Assembly (NCBI GenBank): GCA_900549025.1
Contig: URMZ01000010.1
Coordinates: 1-57,741, forward strand
From: an uncultured Collinsella sp.
Lineage (GTDB): Bacteria; Actinomycetota; Coriobacteriia; Coriobacteriales; Coriobacteriaceae
DNA: 57,741 nucleotides
Direction: 5' to 3'
A program made the position numbers and the translations under genes. Position 1 is the stretch's first letter, and every line of letters begins with the position of its first letter. Of the stretch, positions 45,704 to 53,701 are shown in pieces. Below the pieces are notes generated by a model. It was not told the origin of the DNA and did not search any database. It saw only the letters and a list, made by a program, of their open reading frames with translations.

Positions 45704-46880
45704 ACGTCGCCCCCAATTCCCCGATTACTGCATCGGCGCCCGACGTGCGGAAAAGCTCGCGGCGCTGGGCGTCGAACACGACCGCGGCGATGTCGCATGC
45801 GCCCGCCGCGCGGCGGCGCAACCTGTCCTCGATTGCCGCAGCGAGCGAGGCGCGCACAGCGTACCCCACGCCGGCGGCCTCGATTGCCTCGAGCGCCGCC
45901 GTGGTCGTGACCGACGACATGATCTCGCGCACGGTCTTCGCGCCCGCGCCGGCCAAGGCCGCGTGGGCGGCCAGAATCTCCGCGCGGCAGTCGGCGGTAC
46001 GCGAATGGGTGTCCATGATGCCGCCAGCGACCTTAACCAGCTTGCCGATGTGTCCCACAAGAAGGACATTGGTGAATCCCTCGCGAACGCAGCAATCAAT
46101 CGCATCGCCCACAAAGTTGGAGATGAAGACCACCGGCGCACCGTTTAGGTGGAAATGCCCCGAGATGAACTGCCCGCCGTAGTTGCCGGGCGTGAGCACG
46201 ACTCCGCGCCGCCCCATAGCCGCATGCTGCCGGATCTCGAGCACGATGCTGTCGCGCAAGGCAGCAAGGCTGCGCGGCTCGACGATGCCCGTCGTGCCCA
46301 GGATGGAGATGCCGCCCTCTATCCCCAGGTGCGGGTTGAAGGTCTTTTTGGCAAGGGCAACGCCCTCGGGTACCGAAATCGTCACAGCAATATTTCCAGA
46401 AAAGCCGTGCGCGGCGCACACCTCGCGCACCGCCGAAGTGATCATCGTGCGCGGCGTCGCGTTGATGGCGGCCGCCCCCACCGGCTGCTCGAGCCCGGGC
46501 AACGTCACGCGCCCCACGCCCACGCCGCCATCGACGGAAACTTCCGATTCGCGCGTGGGCACGCCCTTGCTGCCCGCAGCGCCCGTGCCCGACCCCGCAT
46601 GTTCCACGCGCGCGTACACGAGCACGCCGTCGGTCACATCGGCATCGTCGCCTGCGTCCTTTCGCACGGCGCACTGGGCACACCCCTCGCCGATGCATGC
46701 GTCGACCACGTTCGCCTCGACGGGCAGCCCGCCGGGGGTGACGATCGACACGAGGCCGACGAGCTTTCGTGACAAGAGCATCTCGCAGGCCGCCTTCGCC
46801 GCGAGCGCGGCGCAGCTCCCCGTGGTGTAGCCGCAGCGCAGGCGGGTCGTCCCGGTATATATGTAGTGCTCGAAGGCCAC
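45696..46880 (-). CDS. cbiD: Cobalt-precorrin-5B C1-methyltransferase
   Basis: Methylates C1 in the anaerobic route. At 394 residues it has the CbiD hallmark LRCGYTTGSCAALAAKAA near residue 12, INATPRTMI near 145, LGTTGIVEPRS near 210, LTPGNYGGQF and VFISNFVGDAID near 255. GTG 46880 is chosen, the first start after the cbiF stop, with GAAGG about 12 bases upstream. The gene overlaps the cbiL remnant by 8 bases. Confidence 0.92.
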   Translation of the reverse strand: MAFEHYIYTGTTRLRCGYTTGSCAALAAKAACEMLLSRKLVGLVSIVTPGGLPVEANVVDACIGEGCAQCAVRKDAGDDADVTDGVLVYARVEHAGSGTGAAGSKGVPTRESEVSVDGGVGVGRVTLPGLEQPVGAAAINATPRTMITSAVREVCAAHGFSGNIAVTISVPEGVALAKKTFNPHLGIEGGISILGTTGIVEPRSLAALRDSIVLEIRQHAAMGRRGVVLTPGNYGGQFISGHFHLNGAPVVFISNFVGDAIDCCVREGFTNVLLVGHIGKLVKVAGGIMDTHSRTADCRAEILAAHAALAGAGAKTVREIMSSVTTTAALEAIEAAGVGYAVRASLAAAIEDRLRRRAAGACDIAAVVFDAQRRELFRTSGADAVIGELGATYE

Positions 46881-46881
46881 G

Positions 46882-47673
46882 CTAGCTGCTCGCCTTCCGA
46901 TACCCCGTGGCAAACGAAGGGTCGTAAAGCTTGCTGCGCTCGTACGACTCCGCTTGCGCGCCGTCGTGCGCAAGCCCGCCGCGAGCTCCGAGCACGCGGC
47001 CCACCACCACGAGCGCCGTACGGTCGATGCCCTCTCGCGCGCCCGCATCGGCGAGCGTGCCCACTGTGCAGCGCACCACGCGCTCCTCAGGCCAGGTCGC
47101 CTTGTACACGAGCGCCGCCGGCTCGTCGGAGCTGCGGCCCGCGGCCAAAAGCTCGGCGGAAAGCTCGGCGAGCATACCCGAGCTCAGAAAGATGACCATA
47201 GTCGAGCCGCTTTCCGCCATGGTGCGCATGCCCTCGCCCGCGGGCATGGGGGTACGTCCGGAAAGCCGCGTGATCACGACCGACTGGCTGATTCCCGGCA
47301 GCGTGTATTCCTGGCGAAGCGCCGCCGCGGCACCGCAAAAGCTCGACACGCCGGGCACCACCTCGTAGTCCACGCCGCGCGCGTCGAGCGCGTCCATCTG
47401 CTCCTGGATGGCGCCGTACAGGCACGGGTCGCCCGTGTGCAGGCGCACCACTTCCTCGCCCCGCGCATCTGCCGCGCACATCACGTCGAGCACTTCCTCC
47501 AAGGTCATGTGCGCGCTGTCGTAGACGATGCAGGATTCCTTGCACTCAGCGAGCAGCTCGGGGTTCACAAGGCTTCCCGCCCAAACGACCACGTCGGCCG
47601 CGCGCAGAAGGCGCGCCCCGCGCAGCGTGATAAGGTCGGCGGCGCCCGAGCCTGCGCCAACGATATGAATCAT
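46882..47673 (-). CDS. cbiF: Cobalt-precorrin-4 C11-methyltransferase
   Basis: First gene of the leftward operon, 263 residues, also called CobM. Tetrapyrrole methylase motifs: MIHIVGAGSGAADLITLRG, VVWAGSLVNPELL, RLHTGDPCLYGAIQEQ near residue 85 and VVPGVSSFCGAAAAL near 108. ATG 47673 has AAGGGAAGG 5 bases upstream; the frame is open further upstream to 47817 but without a ribosome site. Confidence 0.93.
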   Translation of the reverse strand: MIHIVGAGSGAADLITLRGARLLRAADVVVWAGSLVNPELLAECKESCIVYDSAHMTLEEVLDVMCAADARGEEVVRLHTGDPCLYGAIQEQMDALDARGVDYEVVPGVSSFCGAAAALRQEYTLPGISQSVVITRLSGRTPMPAGEGMRTMAESGSTMVIFLSSGMLAELSAELLAAGRSSDEPAALVYKATWPEERVVRCTVGTLADAGAREGIDRTALVVVGRVLGARGGLAHDGAQAESYERSKLYDPSFATGYRKASS

Positions 47674-47804
47674 CCGAGCCTTCCCTTCCCGTTTCTCATC
47701 GCAACCGTTTACGCCGCCATTCGCGCAGCGGGCAAAACACGGCGCCTGCGGCGGCAATCGGCGCAAATACGCAGGCAGGAGGCGCAATGCCACCCGCCCT
47801 GGCT

Positions 47805-47833
47805 TTGACACGTTCACAAGTGCCCACTATCAT
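47805..47833 (+). promoter_or_regulatory. Strong promoter upstream of the cobalamin riboswitch
   Basis: TTGACA (47805-47810), a 17-base spacer and TATCAT (47828-47833) form a near-consensus sigma-70 promoter reading rightward into the riboswitch. The ATCATAG overlap could also serve a weak leftward -10 (TATGAT on minus) for the cbiF operon, but no good -35 is seen on that side. Confidence 0.7.
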
Positions 47834-47883
47834 AGTAAAAGATTCGGCAACGAGCATATGACAATCGGATAAAAGGAAATGAC

Positions 47884-48005
47884 CGGCGCGGCGCCCGCAT
47901 AGCCCGCGCTGGCTTGCGGAGGGAACCAGGTGGGAATCCTGGGCAAGGGACATTACTGTATAGGACGCGCGGGCGAACCGCCTCGCGCCCCAAGCCAGAC
48001 TGCTT
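47884..48005 (+). promoter_or_regulatory. Cobalamin riboswitch
   Basis: The leader holds the conserved core of the B12 element: AGGGAACCAGGTGGGAATCC (47930-47939 region, GGTGnnAATCC), then GGGCAAGGGACATTACTGTA in place of the usual GCCACTG segment, a variable GC-rich stem, and the AAGCCAGACTGC box (47992-48003). Order and spacing match the cobalamin aptamer. It should lower expression of the downstream CbiK-transporter operon when adenosylcobalamin is abundant. Confidence 0.88.
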
Positions 48006-48013
48006 CGCCTTTT

Positions 48014-48112
48014 CCTCACGGCATCGCCGTGGCGTTAGCTCCTTGTGAACCCCGAGGGGTGCGCTTTTCTTTCGCTTGTGCCGACAAGCAACTGTCGCCG
48101 GGGGACCGGCAA
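48014..48112 (+). promoter_or_regulatory. Candidate expression platform of the riboswitch
   Basis: Between aptamer and start codon lie a hairpin CACGGC/GCCGTG (48017-48031), a small ACCCC/GGGGT hairpin followed by GCGCTTTTCTTTC (48049-48072; a weak terminator candidate), GCTTGT/ACAAGC (48074-48089) and GCCGG/CCGGC (48097-48110). Whether control is by termination or by hiding the ribosome site cannot be decided by eye. Confidence 0.35.
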
Positions 48113-48131
48113 ACCGAGGAAAGGAAAAACC

Positions 48132-49058
48132 ATGTCCGACCAGATGTCACGCCGCGGCTTCATGGGCGCCGCAGCAACCGGAGCCGTCGCGCTCGCCGGA
48201 GTCGCGCTCGCGGGCTGCTCCAGCACCTCCGCGAGTTCCGAGAAATCGAGTGAAAAAGAGAAGGCCGTGAAGCCGGTCATCCTCGTCACGAGCTTCGGCA
48301 CGAGCTACAACGACTCGCGCCACATCACCATCGGCGCCATCGAAGACGCTATCCGCGAGAAGTACTGGCAGGACTACGACATCCGCCGCGCCTTCACCGC
48401 GCAGATCATCATCGACAAGCTGAAGAAGCGCGACGGCATCACGATCGACAACATGACCGAGGCGCTCGACCGCTGCGTGGAAGACGGCGTGAAGGAAATC
48501 GTCGTGCAGCCGACGCATCTCATGGGTGGCCTGGAATACACCGACGTGAAAGACGAGCTCGACAAGTACGCCGACAAGTTCGACAAGATCTCGCTCGGCG
48601 ACCCGCTGCTCACCTCCGACGACGACTACAAGAAGGTGGCCGCAGCCATTAAGGAGAACATGGCGTCCTTCGACGACGGCAAGACGGCGCTGTGCCTCAT
48701 GGGCCACGGCACCGAAGCCGATTCCAACGCCGACTATGCCAAGATGCAGGAAGTGTTTAAGAACGAGGGCTTGACGCAGTTCTTCGTCGGCACCGTCGAG
48801 GCTGAACCGACCTGCGAGGATGTTATCGCCGCCGCGAGCGCCGCAGGCTACAAGAAGGCCGTGCTCGCGCCGTTCATGGTGGTCGCGGGCGACCACGCGA
48901 ACAACGACATGGCAGACGAGACCGACCCCGACAGCTGGGCTGCAAAGTTCGTGGCCGCTGGCTTCGAAGTGACGTGCCTGCTCCAGGGTCTGGGACAGAA
49001 CGTCGAGGTCGACGACATCTACGTCTCGCACGTGGACGACGCCATCGCCAAGCTGTAA
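48132..49058 (+). CDS. cbiK: CbiK-type sirohydrochlorin cobaltochelatase with Tat lipoprotein signal
   Basis: CbiK inserts cobalt into sirohydrochlorin. The 308-residue protein begins MSDQMSRRGFMGAAAT, a twin-arginine motif, followed by a hydrophobic stretch and lipobox LAGC near residue 31, then a Ser/Glu/Lys linker. The chelatase domain follows: VILVTSFGTSYNDSR near 50, VVQPTHLMGG near 122, LCLMGHGTEADSN near 190 (metal His) and FMVVAGDHANNDM near 255 (second His). The predicted place is the outer face of the membrane, unlike cytoplasmic CbiK; exported forms are known in Desulfovibrio. It has GAGGAAAGGA upstream and is first in the riboswitch-controlled operon. No other cobaltochelatase is seen here. 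Confidence 0.88.
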   Translation: MSDQMSRRGFMGAAATGAVALAGVALAGCSSTSASSEKSSEKEKAVKPVILVTSFGTSYNDSRHITIGAIEDAIREKYWQDYDIRRAFTAQIIIDKLKKRDGITIDNMTEALDRCVEDGVKEIVVQPTHLMGGLEYTDVKDELDKYADKFDKISLGDPLLTSDDDYKKVAAAIKENMASFDDGKTALCLMGHGTEADSNADYAKMQEVFKNEGLTQFFVGTVEAEPTCEDVIAAASAAGYKKAVLAPFMVVAGDHANNDMADETDPDSWAAKFVAAGFEVTCLLQGLGQNVEVDDIYVSHVDDAIAKL

Positions 49059-49202
49059 ACTCGCCGCGCACGGGGGCGCCGGTCGCGTCCCCGTGCAACG
49101 GGCATGCGCCTTCCCCGACTGACGGCGCATGCCCGTTGCATTCGCATCCCGCGCGCCCACCGCACGGCGCGGGCGGTCGAAGCGATTGAAAGGAACCCCT
49201 CC

Positions 49203-49736
49203 ATGTTGAAGAAAACCCTCGCCTTCGCCCTGTCGGCGGCGCTTTTCGCGTTCTCGCTCGCCGGCTGCGGCGGAAATTCAATCGACAGCGCAAAGGCAAG
49301 CGATGCCGATTCCCAGGAAAAAACTGAACAGGCGGCCGATGCGCCCGAGGGCGCAAGCGCTGCCCCCATCACCGCCGACAAGGTGGCCGACGGCACCTAT
49401 CCGATTACCGTAGATTCCAGCTCGAACATGTTCAGGATTGTGAACGCCCAGCTCATCGTGGAAAACGGCTCCATGCACTGCGTGATGACACTTTCCGGCA
49501 CGGGCTACGGCAAGCTCTTCATGGGCACGGGCGACGAGGCTGCCGCCGCAAGCGAGGCCGACTTCATCCCCTATGTGGAAAACGCGGAAGGCAAGTACAC
49601 CTACGACGTGCCCGTTGATGCGCTCGACGAGGACACCGCCTGCGCCGCGTGGAGCATTAAAAGGGAGCGGTGGTACGACCGCACGCTCGTATTCGAATCC
49701 GCCGGCGTCGATCTGCGCGCCGACGCGCTGAAGTAA
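49203..49736 (+). CDS. Small lipoprotein sharing a domain with the next binding protein
   Basis: A 177-residue lipoprotein with signal MLKKTLAFALSAALFAFSL and lipobox LAGC, then an Ala/Asp/Glu linker and one beta-rich domain (about 60-170). The domain pattern TLSGTGYGKLFMG ... YDVPVDALDEDTA ... RTLVFES is repeated in the N-terminal domain of the following protein (TWSSSNYDKMTVNG ... FEIPVTLDEDIA ... YTLHFDS). It might bind or hand on a ligand such as a corrinoid, cobalt or tetrapyrrole; there is a distant resemblance to NEAT-like surface domains, which I cannot confirm. GAAAGGA precedes ATG 49203. It lies between cbiK and the transporter. Confidence 0.75.
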   Translation: MLKKTLAFALSAALFAFSLAGCGGNSIDSAKASDADSQEKTEQAADAPEGASAAPITADKVADGTYPITVDSSSNMFRIVNAQLIVENGSMHCVMTLSGTGYGKLFMGTGDEAAAASEADFIPYVENAEGKYTYDVPVDALDEDTACAAWSIKRERWYDRTLVFESAGVDLRADALK

Positions 49737-49740
49737 CGCC

Positions 49741-51312
49741 ATGCGGTCGATTCTTCCCAAGGGGGAAAGCAGAAAGCGCCGCAGCATCGCGGCGCGCGCG
49801 ATCGCCTGCGTTCTCGTCGCCCTGCTCGCGCTTCCCTTCGCGGGGTGCAGTGCGAGCCCGAACGCGACCGGTGGCACGGCAGGCTCTCAGGAATACACTG
49901 TGAGCGTCTCGCTCTCCGGCGGGTCAGGGCGCGCAAGCATCGCCTCACCCACCACAATTGTGAAGGATGGCGACGCCTACACCGCGACCATCACCTGGTC
50001 GAGTTCGAACTACGACAAAATGACCGTCAACGGCGTGGACTACGCGCCCGTAAACGACGGCGGCAACTCCACGTTCGAGATACCCGTCACGCTCGACGAG
50101 GACATCGCCGTGTCGGCCGAGACCGTCGCCATGTCGACGCCGCACACCATCGACTACACGCTCCACTTCGATTCATCCACCATGAAGGAGAAATCGGGCG
50201 ACGAAGCAAGCGGCGGTTCCCCTGCGAGAACGGCTTCAAACGCCGCGGCCGACTTCCACAACGCCGATTTGGGCTGCGGCTGGAAGCCGACGGGGACGCT
50301 TCAGCTTGAATACGCCGAGCACTTCACTGTCGACGAGTACGAAGGCGGCCTGCGGCTTATCTGCATTTCGAACGGGGAGCGCTTCCTCGTGGTGCCGCAA
50401 AATGCAAAGGTACCTGATGGGTTGAGCTCCGACATCGCGGTCATAAGGCGCCCCGCCGACAAGGTGTACCTCGTGTCGTCGGCGACGATGTGCCTGGTCG
50501 ACGCGCTCGATGCGAACGACAATATCCTCATGTCGGGCACGAAGGCCGACGATTGCTCGGTCGGGGGCTTCAAAAGCGCGCTCGAAAGTGGGGCGATCGC
50601 CTACGGCGGCAAGTACAGCGCGCCCGACTACGAGCGAATATCGGCCTCGGGCTGCACCCTCGCCATCGAGAACACCATGATCAACCACACGCCCGATGTG
50701 AAGGAAAAGCTGCGGAAGCTCGGGCTCGTCGTGCTCACCGAACAGTCGTCGAGCGAGCCCGAAGCACTCGGGCGCGTCGAGTGGATTAAGCTTTTCGGCG
50801 TCCTGTTCGACAAGGAAGACGAGGCCGCGCACCTGTTCAACGAGCAGAAGGCCCGCGTCGAGCAAACGTCGGGGCTCGCGTCGTCAGGTAAAACCGTGGC
50901 GTATTTCTACATTAACTCGAACGGGGCCGCCGTCACGCGGCGGGCGGGCGACTACGTGGCGCAGATGATCGAGCTTGCAGGCGGCAGCTACGCGCTCGAT
51001 GACGCGCAGACGGCGTCGACGTCAGGTTCGTCAGTAACGCTCGAAATGGAGCGCTTCTACGCGACGGCGAAGGATGCCGACATCATCGTCTACAACGGCA
51101 CCATCGACGAATCGGTTGCCACCTTGAAAGACTTCGTAGGCAAAAACGCGCTATTGTCGCAGTTCAAAGCTGTAAAGAACGGCAACGTCTGGGTCACAAG
51201 CGCCGACATGTACCAGCAGATGACTTCTACCGCCGACATTATCGACGAGCTGCACGGTGCGTTCACCGGCGATGACTCGAGCGACTTCCATTATCTGAGG
51301 AAGCTCGGCTAG
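49741..51312 (+). CDS. FecB/BtuF-type substrate-binding lipoprotein with extra N-terminal domain
   Basis: Receptor of an iron-siderophore/cobalamin-class ABC importer. A basic N-terminus, hydrophobic stretch and lipobox FAGC near residue 37 show a lipoprotein. Residues 50-150 are the domain shared with the preceding lipoprotein. From about 170 it is a class III binding protein (DIAVIRRPADKVYLVSSATMCLVDAL; LVVLTEQSSSEPEALGRVEWIKLFG; VAYFYINSNGAAVTRRAGDYVAQMIELAGG). The riboswitch and island context favour a corrinoid as ligand. The start ATG has no clear ribosome site, only 4 bases after the previous stop, so translation may be coupled. Confidence 0.88.
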   Translation: MRSILPKGESRKRRSIAARAIACVLVALLALPFAGCSASPNATGGTAGSQEYTVSVSLSGGSGRASIASPTTIVKDGDAYTATITWSSSNYDKMTVNGVDYAPVNDGGNSTFEIPVTLDEDIAVSAETVAMSTPHTIDYTLHFDSSTMKEKSGDEASGGSPARTASNAAADFHNADLGCGWKPTGTLQLEYAEHFTVDEYEGGLRLICISNGERFLVVPQNAKVPDGLSSDIAVIRRPADKVYLVSSATMCLVDALDANDNILMSGTKADDCSVGGFKSALESGAIAYGGKYSAPDYERISASGCTLAIENTMINHTPDVKEKLRKLGLVVLTEQSSSEPEALGRVEWIKLFGVLFDKEDEAAHLFNEQKARVEQTSGLASSGKTVAYFYINSNGAAVTRRAGDYVAQMIELAGGSYALDDAQTASTSGSSVTLEMERFYATAKDADIIVYNGTIDESVATLKDFVGKNALLSQFKAVKNGNVWVTSADMYQQMTSTADIIDELHGAFTGDDSSDFHYLRKLG

Positions 51313-51316
51313 CGTC

Positions 51317-52357
51317 ATGAGAAGCCGGCTTTCCATGACATACGACGAATCGGGGCGCGCCGCGCGGTGTCGCGTCGTGACGGCGCTGCTCGCTGTTGTC
51401 CTCATCGTGCTCGTCGGGGCCAACCTGTGCATCGGAAGCGTGCTCGTGCCCGCAGACCACATCCCCGGCATCCTTTCGGGCGGCGCGGCCAATTCCATGG
51501 AAAGCCAGGTCATCTGGGAGATTCGCCTGCCGCGCGTGCTTTCAGCCGTGCTTCTCGGCGGGGCACTTTCGCTCTCCGGGTTCCTGCTGCAGACGTTTTT
51601 CAACAACCCCATCGCCGACCCGTTCATCTTGGGCGTCTCCTCGGGCGCAAAGTTCGTCGTCGCGCTTACGATGATCGTACTTCTGGGCGCGAACCAGGCC
51701 ATGTCCTCGCCGGCCATGGTGGCCGCAGCGTTTCTGGGCTCGCTTATCACCATCGGCTTCGTGCTCCTCATCGCACGGCGCATAAGTTCCATGGCCATGC
51801 TCATCGTGGCGGGCGTCATGGTCGGATACATCTGCTCGGCGGCGACGAACTTCCTCATCGCCTTCGCCGACGACCAGTCCATCGTGAACTTGCACAACTG
51901 GTCTTTGGGTAGCTTCTCGGGTTCGAGCTGGGACGACGTCGCGGTCATCGCGGTCGTGGTTATCACCGTGAGCGCATGCGTATTCGCGATATCGAAGCCC
52001 CTTTCCGCCTTCCAGCTGGGAGAAGCCTACGCGAAAAGCGTCGGTGTGAACGTCGCACGCTTCCGCGTGGTGCTCGTCCTTCTAGCGAGCACGCTCTCCG
52101 CCTGCGTGACCGCGTTCGCTGGCCCGGTGTCGTTCGTAGGCATCGCGGTTCCGCATCTCGTGAAGTCGGCGCTGAAGTCGTCGAAGCCCATCCGCGTGAT
52201 TCCTGCGTGCTTCTTGGGAGGCGCCATCTTCTGCGCGGGCTGCGATTTGATCGCGCGCACGCTGTTCTCTCCCGTCGAGCTTTCCATCAGCGCCGTCACC
52301 GCCATCTTCGGCGCGCCGGTGGTTATCGCGCTCATGTTGAAGAAGCGGGTGAGGTAG
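51317..52357 (+). CDS. FecCD/BtuC-type ABC transporter permease
   Basis: Membrane subunit of 346 residues with about nine or ten hydrophobic segments. Family motifs: IWEIRLPRVLSAVLLGGALSLSGFLLQTFFNNPIADPFILGVSSGA near residues 65-110, and GPVSFVGIAVPHLVKSALK near 268, where the ATPase docks. Expected to pass cobalamin or a related metal chelate to the cytoplasm. ATG 51317 is 4 bases after the binding-protein stop; ATG 51335 is an alternative. Confidence 0.92.
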   Translation: MRSRLSMTYDESGRAARCRVVTALLAVVLIVLVGANLCIGSVLVPADHIPGILSGGAANSMESQVIWEIRLPRVLSAVLLGGALSLSGFLLQTFFNNPIADPFILGVSSGAKFVVALTMIVLLGANQAMSSPAMVAAAFLGSLITIGFVLLIARRISSMAMLIVAGVMVGYICSAATNFLIAFADDQSIVNLHNWSLGSFSGSSWDDVAVIAVVVITVSACVFAISKPLSAFQLGEAYAKSVGVNVARFRVVLVLLASTLSACVTAFAGPVSFVGIAVPHLVKSALKSSKPIRVIPACFLGGAIFCAGCDLIARTLFSPVELSISAVTAIFGAPVVIALMLKKRVR

Positions 52358-53668
52358 ATGGGGGAATTCATGCCGCGGCCCAAAACGCTCGGAGGGGACA
52401 TTCCATGCTTAGACAATCCTGAGCTCGCACGAAAGTGCCAGAAGGCACTTTTGGCTCGTGCGGAACTGCGCGCGAAACGCCTCCTCCGAGCGGAGTCGAA
52501 CCTCGGAACCCCGGTCGAAACGCAGGCTGACGGAGCGCCGCTTTTCCGCATAAGCAACCTGTCGGCGGGCTACGACAAGAAGGTCGTAGTCGAAGGCGTC
52601 GATCTGGAGGTTCGCGCGGGCGACGTCGTGGCGCTCATCGGGCCAAACGGCTCAGGCAAGTCGACCATCTTGAAAACCATCACACGCCATCTGGCACCGC
52701 TTGCCGGCGCGGTCGAGCTCGACGGGCGGGAGATTTCCCGATGGAAGACGGCGGAGTTCGCAAGGAACCTTGCCGTTATGCTGACAGATCGCCCCCGGAC
52801 CGAGCTCCTCACCTGCCGCGATATCGTAGAGGCGGGAAGGCATCCCTACACCGGGCGAATGGGCACACTCACGCCCGACAACCATAATCGGGTCGACGAG
52901 GCCATGAAAACCGCACATGTGGAAGAGCTCGCCGAGCGCGACTTCATGCAGATAAGCGACGGGCAACGCCAGCGCGTCATGCTCGCACGCGCCATCGCGC
53001 AGGATCCGCGTGTGCTCGTGCTCGACGAGCCCACGTCGTATCTCGATATCCGCTACCAGATCGACCTGCTGCGAATACTTCGCCACCTTGCGAAATCGCG
53101 GAATGTGGCTGTCATCATGTCCATCCACGAACTCGAGCTCGCGCAGAAAAGCGCCGACAAGGTGATTTGCGTGAAGGACGGCCGGGTCTTCCGCGCCGGC
53201 GCACCCGAGGACATATTCACGCGCGAGACGATTGGCGAGCTCTACGGCCTTCAACATGGCACCTTCAACGAGCGCTTCGGCAGCGTGGAAATTGGGCGCC
53301 CACACGGCGATGCGCACACGTTCGTCATCGCTGGCGCAGGTACGGGGTCGGCTGTGTTTCGCCATCTCATCCGGCAGGGCAAGGCGTTCTACGCGGGCGT
53401 TCTGCACGAAGGGGACATCGACTGCGAGCTCGCGCGCGACCTGGCGACGGAATGCGTGGCCGAGCGCGCCTTCGAGCCGATCGGAGATAAAACCATAGCC
53501 CGCGCCAAAGAGCTCCTCGTCCACTGCGCGCGTCTTATCGTGTGCCCCGCCGCCTTCGGCACCATAAACGCCCGCAACGCAGAGCTCGTCGAGTTCGCAC
53601 GCTCACATGGTATCGAGGTCATGCGAGCGTGCGAAGGCGCATCGGAGGATTCCAATGGATACGCCTAG
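52358..53668 (+). CDS. FecE/BtuD-type ABC ATPase with repeat-derived N-terminus and extra C-terminal domain
   Basis: ATPase of 436 residues. The ABC domain starts at about residue 55 (LFRISNLSAGYDKKVVVEGV): Walker A GPNGSGKST, signature ISDGQRQRVMLARAI, Walker B VLVLDEPTSYLD. Residues 310-436 are an extra alpha/beta domain (VIAGAGTGSAVFRHLI; AGVLHEGDIDCELARDLA; IVCPAAFGTIN) seen with some cobalamin-type ATPases, function unclear. Residues about 10-45 are encoded by nested-palindrome repeat copy C, so the N-terminus is longer than usual. ATG 52358 directly follows the permease stop; ATG 52370, with GGGGGA upstream, may be the real start. Confidence 0.88.
   Translation: MGEFMPRPKTLGGDIPCLDNPELARKCQKALLARAELRAKRLLRAESNLGTPVETQADGAPLFRISNLSAGYDKKVVVEGVDLEVRAGDVVALIGPNGSGKSTILKTITRHLAPLAGAVELDGREISRWKTAEFARNLAVMLTDRPRTELLTCRDIVEAGRHPYTGRMGTLTPDNHNRVDEAMKTAHVEELAERDFMQISDGQRQRVMLARAIAQDPRVLVLDEPTSYLDIRYQIDLLRILRHLAKSRNVAVIMSIHELELAQKSADKVICVKDGRVFRAGAPEDIFTRETIGELYGLQHGTFNERFGSVEIGRPHGDAHTFVIAGAGTGSAVFRHLIRQGKAFYAGVLHEGDIDCELARDLATECVAERAFEPIGDKTIARAKELLVHCARLIVCPAAFGTINARNAELVEFARSHGIEVMRACEGASEDSNGYA
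52386..52492. repeat. Nested-palindrome repeat, copy C, inside the ATPase gene
   Basis: Reverse complement of the A/B core: GCAGTTCCGCACGAGCC - hairpin AAAAGTGCC/GGCACTTT - CGTGCGAGCTCAGGATTGTC. Outer 10-base arms CGCTCGGAGG (52386-52395) and CCTCCGAGCG (52483-52492) pair perfectly. It is shorter (107 bases), in the opposite orientation to A and B, and translated in frame. Confidence 0.8.
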
Positions 53669-53701
53669 GCGCGGTCCAAGGAATCGTCCGCATCCCCATC
53701 T

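Noticed and set aside
52430..52450. Treating the AAGTGCC/GGCACTT hairpin in the ATPase gene as a terminator
   Set aside because: It is translated in frame, lacks a T run, and matches the repeat core found elsewhere.
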